Shown piece by piece: positions 14,197 to 17,446 of a stretch of 17,446 nt of DNA (positions are counted from its first letter, which is position 1; every line of letters starts with the position of its first letter). Source of the DNA: Muribaculum sp. (lineage in GTDB: Bacteria; Bacillota; Clostridia; Lachnospirales; Lachnospiraceae); contig JAMPHH010000063.1 of the NCBI GenBank assembly GCA_023663505.1, positions 1-17,446 on the forward strand. Direction: 5' to 3'. The notes beneath the pieces are model-generated. The model ran no database searches and was not told where the DNA came from. It was given only the letters and a program-made list of their open reading frames with translations. The position numbers and the translations under genes were made by a program.

Positions 14197-15510
14197 ATGG
14201 TGACAGAAATACTGGCGATACTGGAAACAGCGGCAATCACGGTCAGCGGTTTCCTGATAAAAAAATATATTTTTTTAGAGCCGGATATGGAGGAAAAGAA
14301 ACAGCACATTTTTTATTTTGTCAGCTTCCTCCTGATTGGCATCGCATTTTTGGCATTTGGAAAAGACGCCGCATCGTTCGTTGCATTGCTTATGATTGGG
14401 ATAAATATCTGTCTTGGCAGGAAAAGCCACAGGCTGCGGGGACTGTTTCTGATGATACCCTTTCCGGGCATTATCAACGGGCTTTTTGTCCCTGTTCTGC
14501 TTGTGCCGCCATATTTGCTCGCGCTTCCGACGCGGGAAACTACAATTTATCAGCTTATGCTCTACGGGGTAATGGCTGCGCTGCTTGTTCTATTCCATGT
14601 TAAAGGAAGAAACTGGCGAAGCTGGTTTCGTGAGAATATGCAGCGCAGGAGCCTGCGCAAATCAGAGAAATGTCTGCTCTGGGTGGTCGGTATACTGATG
14701 CTGCTTTTTTCCAACCAAACGGCAGAGCAGATTGTATCGGATAACGGAACCATACGGGCGGCAGAAAGTGTGTACGAGCGGGGACTGGCTTCCTTTATCG
14801 GGATTGCCAGTGTTTCCGCATTTGTCATGACGATCACAATCATCGTGCTGATCATGCAGGGCAATAAGCGTTCATTTTACCACGAACAGGTCTCCGCTAT
14901 GCAGTCCGGCATAATTACATTCATGGCGGAGGTTGTGGAAAACAGGGACGACAACACGGGCGGACATATCCGCCGCACGGCGGAATATGTGGAGCGCATC
15001 GCAAAGGAGCTAAAAAGACAGGGTGTATACAGTGAGCTTCTGACGGATAGGTATCTCAGCGACATGGTAGTCGCGGCGCCTCTCCATGACATCGGGAAGA
15101 TACATATACCTGACGCCGTCTTAAACAAGCCGGGAAAGCTGACAGAAGAAGAATTTGAGATTATGAAAACGCATACCACGGCGGGGGAGGAGCTGCTCAA
15201 CCGCGCCAAGGAGGAGCTTGGTGAATCGGACTATCTGAATACTGCGGTGCAGATGGCGGCATATCATCATGAATGGTGGAACGGCAAGGGCTATCCCTAT
15301 GGCATAGGCGGGGAAGAAATACCGCTTTGCGCAAGGATTATGGCAGTGGCGGACGTTTTTGACGCATTGACCTCCAAACGCTGTTACAAAAACGCCATGC
15401 CGCTCGAAAAAGCATATGCGATCATCAGGGAGGAGTCAGGCTCGCATTTTGATCCGGCGGTTGTGGAGGCTTTTTTTGCGGCGGATATTGGAACGGGCGA
15501 AACCGAATAA
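14197..15510 (+). CDS. Membrane-anchored HD-GYP domain phosphodiesterase
   Basis: A 437-residue protein with about six to seven hydrophobic segments in residues 1-220 and a cytoplasmic HD-GYP domain at about 235-430. Metal and catalytic residues visible: Glu248 (VVENRD), His257, His297-Asp298 with Lys301 (PLHDIGK), His326 (KTHT), His357-His358, the GYP triplet at 365-367, and Asp386 (VADVFDALTS). HD-GYP enzymes hydrolyse cyclic di-GMP, or related cyclic dinucleotides in some branches. The N-terminal membrane part has no recognised sensor name and may perceive an envelope signal. The upstream AAAGGA is 13 nt from the ATG, slightly long; GTG at 14200 is an alternative start. The last 86 nt overlap the end of the convergent MATE gene, and the SHFDPAVVEAFF ending is conserved, so the overlap looks real. 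Confidence 0.92.
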   Translation: MVTEILAILETAAITVSGFLIKKYIFLEPDMEEKKQHIFYFVSFLLIGIAFLAFGKDAASFVALLMIGINICLGRKSHRLRGLFLMIPFPGIINGLFVPVLLVPPYLLALPTRETTIYQLMLYGVMAALLVLFHVKGRNWRSWFRENMQRRSLRKSEKCLLWVVGILMLLFSNQTAEQIVSDNGTIRAAESVYERGLASFIGIASVSAFVMTITIIVLIMQGNKRSFYHEQVSAMQSGIITFMAEVVENRDDNTGGHIRRTAEYVERIAKELKRQGVYSELLTDRYLSDMVVAAPLHDIGKIHIPDAVLNKPGKLTEEEFEIMKTHTTAGEELLNRAKEELGESDYLNTAVQMAAYHHEWWNGKGYPYGIGGEEIPLCARIMAVADVFDALTSKRCYKNAMPLEKAYAIIREESGSHFDPAVVEAFFAADIGTGETE

Positions 15511-16813
15511 AATACAACAGATTGATCACGATTCCGAATACCGTCGCGCAGGGCGCAGCCAACCCGATCATGGTAAGGCTGGCGTCCGGCTGTATGCTCA
15601 TTATATAAGACATGGGCAGACGCACGATAAATGTCTGGGCGATTCCCTGCAGCATCACGAACAATGTCTTGGAGTGCCCGTTATAGTAGCCTATAAAGCT
15701 GAATAAAATTGCCGTTACAGCCGCCTCCGGAGCAAATCCCTTTAAATATTCCGCCGCCCGGGAGATCACAGCCTCATCGCTTGCGAAAATCCTCGCAAAC
15801 AAATCTCCTCGGAAAAATGAGAATAAGGCAATCAATATGCCGATGCTGCCCCCGATGAGCATGCCTGTAACCATTGCCCTTCGAGCGCGCTTCTCCTGCC
15901 CCGCGCCCACATTCTGCGCCACAAAGGAAGCCATGGACTGCATCAGCGCCCCGGGAATCAGCATGATAAAATTCACAATCTTATTTGCCACGCCATAACC
16001 TGAGGAAGCGTCCAGACCTAAGTTGTTGATAAATGCGCACAACGCCAAAAATGACAGTTGTGTCAAAATCTCTTGGAACGCAATCGGAAGCCCCACCCTT
16101 ATGAAATTTTTGATCTCCGGATTAAAGCGGACATACTCCCACTTCATTGTAAACGGTACGTCCCGCCTTCTGATTATCACAATCGACAATATTACGCTGA
16201 CTGCCTGAGCCATCACGGTCGCAAGGGCAGCGCCCGCTACATTCCAATGAAATACCGCAATAAACAGCAGATCCCCCACAATATTCACGATACATGCAAT
16301 GCCCACAAAGACAAGCGGCATATTGGAATCGCCGACCCCTCGGGAAATACTGCTGATCACATTATATGCGATGATAAAAAAAACCCCGCCGCCACAAATG
16401 CGGACATACAGCACCGTGAGCTCCAACGCTTCCTCCGGCGCCCTCATCAGAATCGCAAGGGGTCTCGCAAAAATCAGCATAGCCGCCGCAATGATAAAAG
16501 CCAGCACAAAAAACAACCAGATCGCGCCGCCAACCACCATACCGACCCGCTCCGGCTTCTTCTCCCCCAGATATCGTCCCATGAGAACCGTAACGCCCAT
16601 GGACAGACCCGTAATTGTAAAGGTGACCAGATTTACGATACTGCTTCCCGTCGATACACCCGAGATTCCGGCAATCGTCCCAAACCGCCCCACTATCAGG
16701 ATATCCACCGCTCCATACATTGCCTGCAGAATCAATGCTCCCAAAATCGGAATCATGAATTTCAGCAGCTTTTTAACAATACTCCCTTGGGTAAAATCAT
16801 TCTTGTTATCCAT
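15425..16813 (-). CDS. MATE-family efflux transporter
   Basis: A 462-residue integral membrane protein with the twelve hydrophobic segments and two-fold arrangement of the MATE family, exporting drugs or other cationic compounds by Na+ or H+ antiport. Typical features are the N-terminal KKLLKFMIPILGALILQAMY and DILIVGRF in the first two helices and a matching second half beginning at NFIRVGLPIAFQEILTQ near 235. The C-terminal 25 or so residues are proline-rich (PPQKKPPQPP) and unlike the family. They are encoded antisense to the conserved end of the HD-GYP gene. The start ATG has TGAGGG at good spacing. A promoter lies about 200 nt upstream, with a possible leader ORF in between. The substrate cannot be predicted. 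Confidence 0.93.
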   Translation of the reverse strand: MDNKNDFTQGSIVKKLLKFMIPILGALILQAMYGAVDILIVGRFGTIAGISGVSTGSSIVNLVTFTITGLSMGVTVLMGRYLGEKKPERVGMVVGGAIWLFFVLAFIIAAAMLIFARPLAILMRAPEEALELTVLYVRICGGGVFFIIAYNVISSISRGVGDSNMPLVFVGIACIVNIVGDLLFIAVFHWNVAGAALATVMAQAVSVILSIVIIRRRDVPFTMKWEYVRFNPEIKNFIRVGLPIAFQEILTQLSFLALCAFINNLGLDASSGYGVANKIVNFIMLIPGALMQSMASFVAQNVGAGQEKRARRAMVTGMLIGGSIGILIALFSFFRGDLFARIFASDEAVISRAAEYLKGFAPEAAVTAILFSFIGYYNGHSKTLFVMLQGIAQTFIVRLPMSYIMSIQPDASLTMIGLAAPCATVFGIVINLLYFIRFRPFQYPPQKKPPQPPDQNASLTPP

Positions 16814-16841
16814 ATAATTTCCCTCAAAATATTTCCTGTTT

Positions 16842-16871
16842 TCGGGCTCTTACCAATATCGAAGGTCCCGA
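16842..16871 (-). other. Imperfect hairpin just before the MATE gene
   Basis: TCGGG and ACC (16842-16846, 16852-16854) pair with GGT and CCCGA (16864-16871), leaving a 9-nt loop and a 5-nt bulge. It sits between the leader ORF and the MATE ribosome site. There is no U run, so it is not a terminator by itself. It could affect translation, but this is speculative. Confidence 0.3.
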
Positions 16872-16916
16872 TGCCTCAATATAATGCCAGAATTGCTGTC
16901 CTTCAAACCCAATAAT

Positions 16917-17006
16917 TCATTTTATAGTTCCTTGCATTGGCAACTCCCTGGAAAATATCGCACATTGTGCAGTCTCCAATCTGTTATCCAACAACCTCGC
17001 CGTCAT
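16917..17006 (-). CDS. Possible 29-codon leader ORF upstream of the MATE gene
   Basis: The frame opens with ATG at 17006, preceded by TTGGAG, and ends with TGA at 16917. The peptide starts MTARLLDNRLETAQ and matches nothing I know. It begins about 11 nt after the predicted transcription start and ends 103 nt before the MATE start codon. An alternative 20-codon frame (ATG 16965, stop 16903) also has a GGAG-type site. It could be a regulatory leader or chance. Confidence 0.3.
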   Translation of the reverse strand: MTARLLDNRLETAQCAIFSRELPMQGTIK

Positions 17007-17023
17007 TTCTCACTCCAAAATAC

Positions 17024-17052
17024 AATATATCTCTTTTCGCCACTTTAATCAA
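17024..17052 (-). promoter_or_regulatory. Promoter of the MATE transcript
   Basis: On the minus strand there is a -35 TTGATT at 17047-17052, a 17-nt spacer and a -10 TATATT at 17024-17029. The predicted start is near 17017, immediately downstream of the tRNA-Asn terminator. Confidence 0.65.
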
Positions 17053-17057
17053 CACTT

Positions 17058-17102
17058 AAAAATCGTTTTATTCGTCGCAAAGTGACTAATAAAACGATTT
17101 TT
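17058..17102 (-). terminator. Bidirectional terminator of the rRNA/tRNA-Asn operon
   Basis: There is a perfect 15-bp inverted repeat: AAAAATCGTTTTATT at 17058-17072 and AATAAAACGATTTTT at 17088-17102, around a 15-nt loop. On the minus strand it follows tRNA-Asn by about 20 nt and ends in a U run. The A/T-rich symmetrical ends would also work on the plus strand. Confidence 0.85.
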
Positions 17103-17123
17103 ACTAAAAGAATATCATGTGCG

Positions 17124-17195
17124 CTCCCCGAGTAGGGCTCGAACCTACAACAACTCGGTTAACAGCCGAGTGCTCTACCATTGAGCTATCGAGGA
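17124..17195 (-). tRNA. tRNA-Asn (GTT)
   Basis: Minus-strand cloverleaf: the acceptor strands TCCTCGA and TCGGGGA pair with one G-U. The D arm is GCTCAATGGTAGAGC, the anticodon loop is CTGTTAA with anticodon GTT, and the T loop is TTCGAGC. The discriminator is G and no CCA is encoded. It lies about 230 nt downstream of the 23S rRNA 3' end and is the last gene of that rRNA operon. Confidence 0.95.
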
Positions 17196-17423
17196 TTATT
17201 ATATACTTTTTGAGGGTTACTTGCAGTTGATAACGCTGCTTGCATCTGATAAAACAGCCTGATGTTTTTGTGCCCTCAAAACCGAACACGAATCTCCCAT
17301 ACTGTGTCACGCATCTGCATAATCTGAGTCTGATGACGAGTCTAATGACTTTGTATCCTCCACTCTGCATGTTCATGGCGGTTCCTCTGTTCCCGCCACG
17401 TCTCTTCCACATTCCCAGCCTCC
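17196..17423 (-). other. rRNA operon spacer between 23S rRNA and tRNA-Asn, no 5S seen
   Basis: This is non-coding sequence of about 228 nt. It holds a 9-bp perfect inverted repeat (TTTTGAGGG 17208-17216, CCCTCAAAA 17273-17281) that brackets about 56 nt just upstream of tRNA-Asn on the transcript, probably an RNA-processing stem. It also has a tandem 12-mer GAGTCTGATGAC/GAGTCTAATGAC at 17326-17349 and a small GGCGG/CCGCC stem at 17377-17397. I find no 5S rRNA-like sequence here. Confidence 0.6.
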
Positions 17424-17446
17424 CTTGGTTAAGCTCTCGGTCGATT
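17424..17446 (-). rRNA. 23S rRNA, 3' end only (runs off the window)
   Basis: The minus strand at the window edge reads AATCGACCGAGAGCTTAACC, closely resembling the conserved 3' terminus of Firmicutes 23S rRNA (ending in a CTTAACCA-type sequence that pairs with the 5' end). A tRNA and a strong terminator downstream fit an rRNA operon. The exact 3' end is approximate, and only about 23 nt are visible. Confidence 0.75.

Noticed and set aside
14076..14309. 77-codon minus-strand open frame
   Set aside because: It lies over the HD-GYP promoter and the first codons of that gene and includes the -35 box of the divergent promoter. There is no ribosome site or family match.
16058..16915. 285-codon plus-strand open frame over the MATE gene
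   Set aside because: It is the shadow of a clear MATE transporter. It is highly charged and low in hydrophobic segments, and has no domain.
17104..17412. 102-codon minus-strand open frame at the right end
   Set aside because: It covers tRNA-Asn and the rRNA spacer. The C-terminal residues simply translate the tRNA.

Overview
The window looks like a chromosomal segment of a low-to-mid GC Gram-positive gut anaerobe, most likely a Lachnospiraceae-type Clostridia. The inference rests on the Shine-Dalgarno-rich leaders, sigma-A style promoters, tRNA genes without an encoded CCA, the Rpn-family nuclease and MerR/GyrI regulator types, and a huge secreted protein built of clostridial Ig-like and InlB-type repeats. 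No species call is possible from sequence alone.

Left end (1-1577): the 3' part of a tyrosine recombinase gene, then an intact tRNA-Cys(GCA) on the minus strand with a strong terminator. Next to it is a 50-nt tRNA-Cys-like relic whose variable loop and T arm have been cleanly removed. The integrase faces the 3' end of tRNA-Cys, so an integrated element probably ends here and extends off the window to the left.

Middle (1578-12199): a histidine phosphatase, followed by the dominant gene, a 9.67-kb minus-strand ORF (2392-12060) for a secreted protein of about 3,220 residues. It carries two rhamnogalacturonan-acetylesterase-like SGNH domains (CE12 type) and one pectin methylesterase (CE8 type), all with recognisable catalytic residues. 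Many beta-sandwich, InlB-type and Ig-like modules separate or follow them. It appears to strip acetyl and methyl groups from pectin outside the cell. Its promoter region has a MerR-type layout (TTGACC, 19-bp spacer, TAAAAT) and, just downstream, a site close to the catabolite-responsive-element consensus.

Right part (12200-16813): a MerR/GyrI-like regulator lies immediately upstream of the giant gene, separated from it by a strong terminator, and is itself preceded by an Rpn-family nuclease gene that is probably co-transcribed. Divergent from these is a membrane-anchored HD-GYP phosphodiesterase. Its 3' end overlaps, tail to tail, the 3' end of a MATE efflux transporter.

Right end (16814-17446): a MATE promoter with a possible small leader ORF, a bidirectional terminator, tRNA-Asn(GTT), an rRNA-operon spacer without a visible 5S gene, and the last bases of a 23S rRNA gene on the minus strand.

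Working hypothesis: the MerR regulator and a CcpA/LacI-type repressor set expression of the pectin de-esterifying protein. The depolymerising lyases or hydrolases needed to complete pectin breakdown are not in this window.
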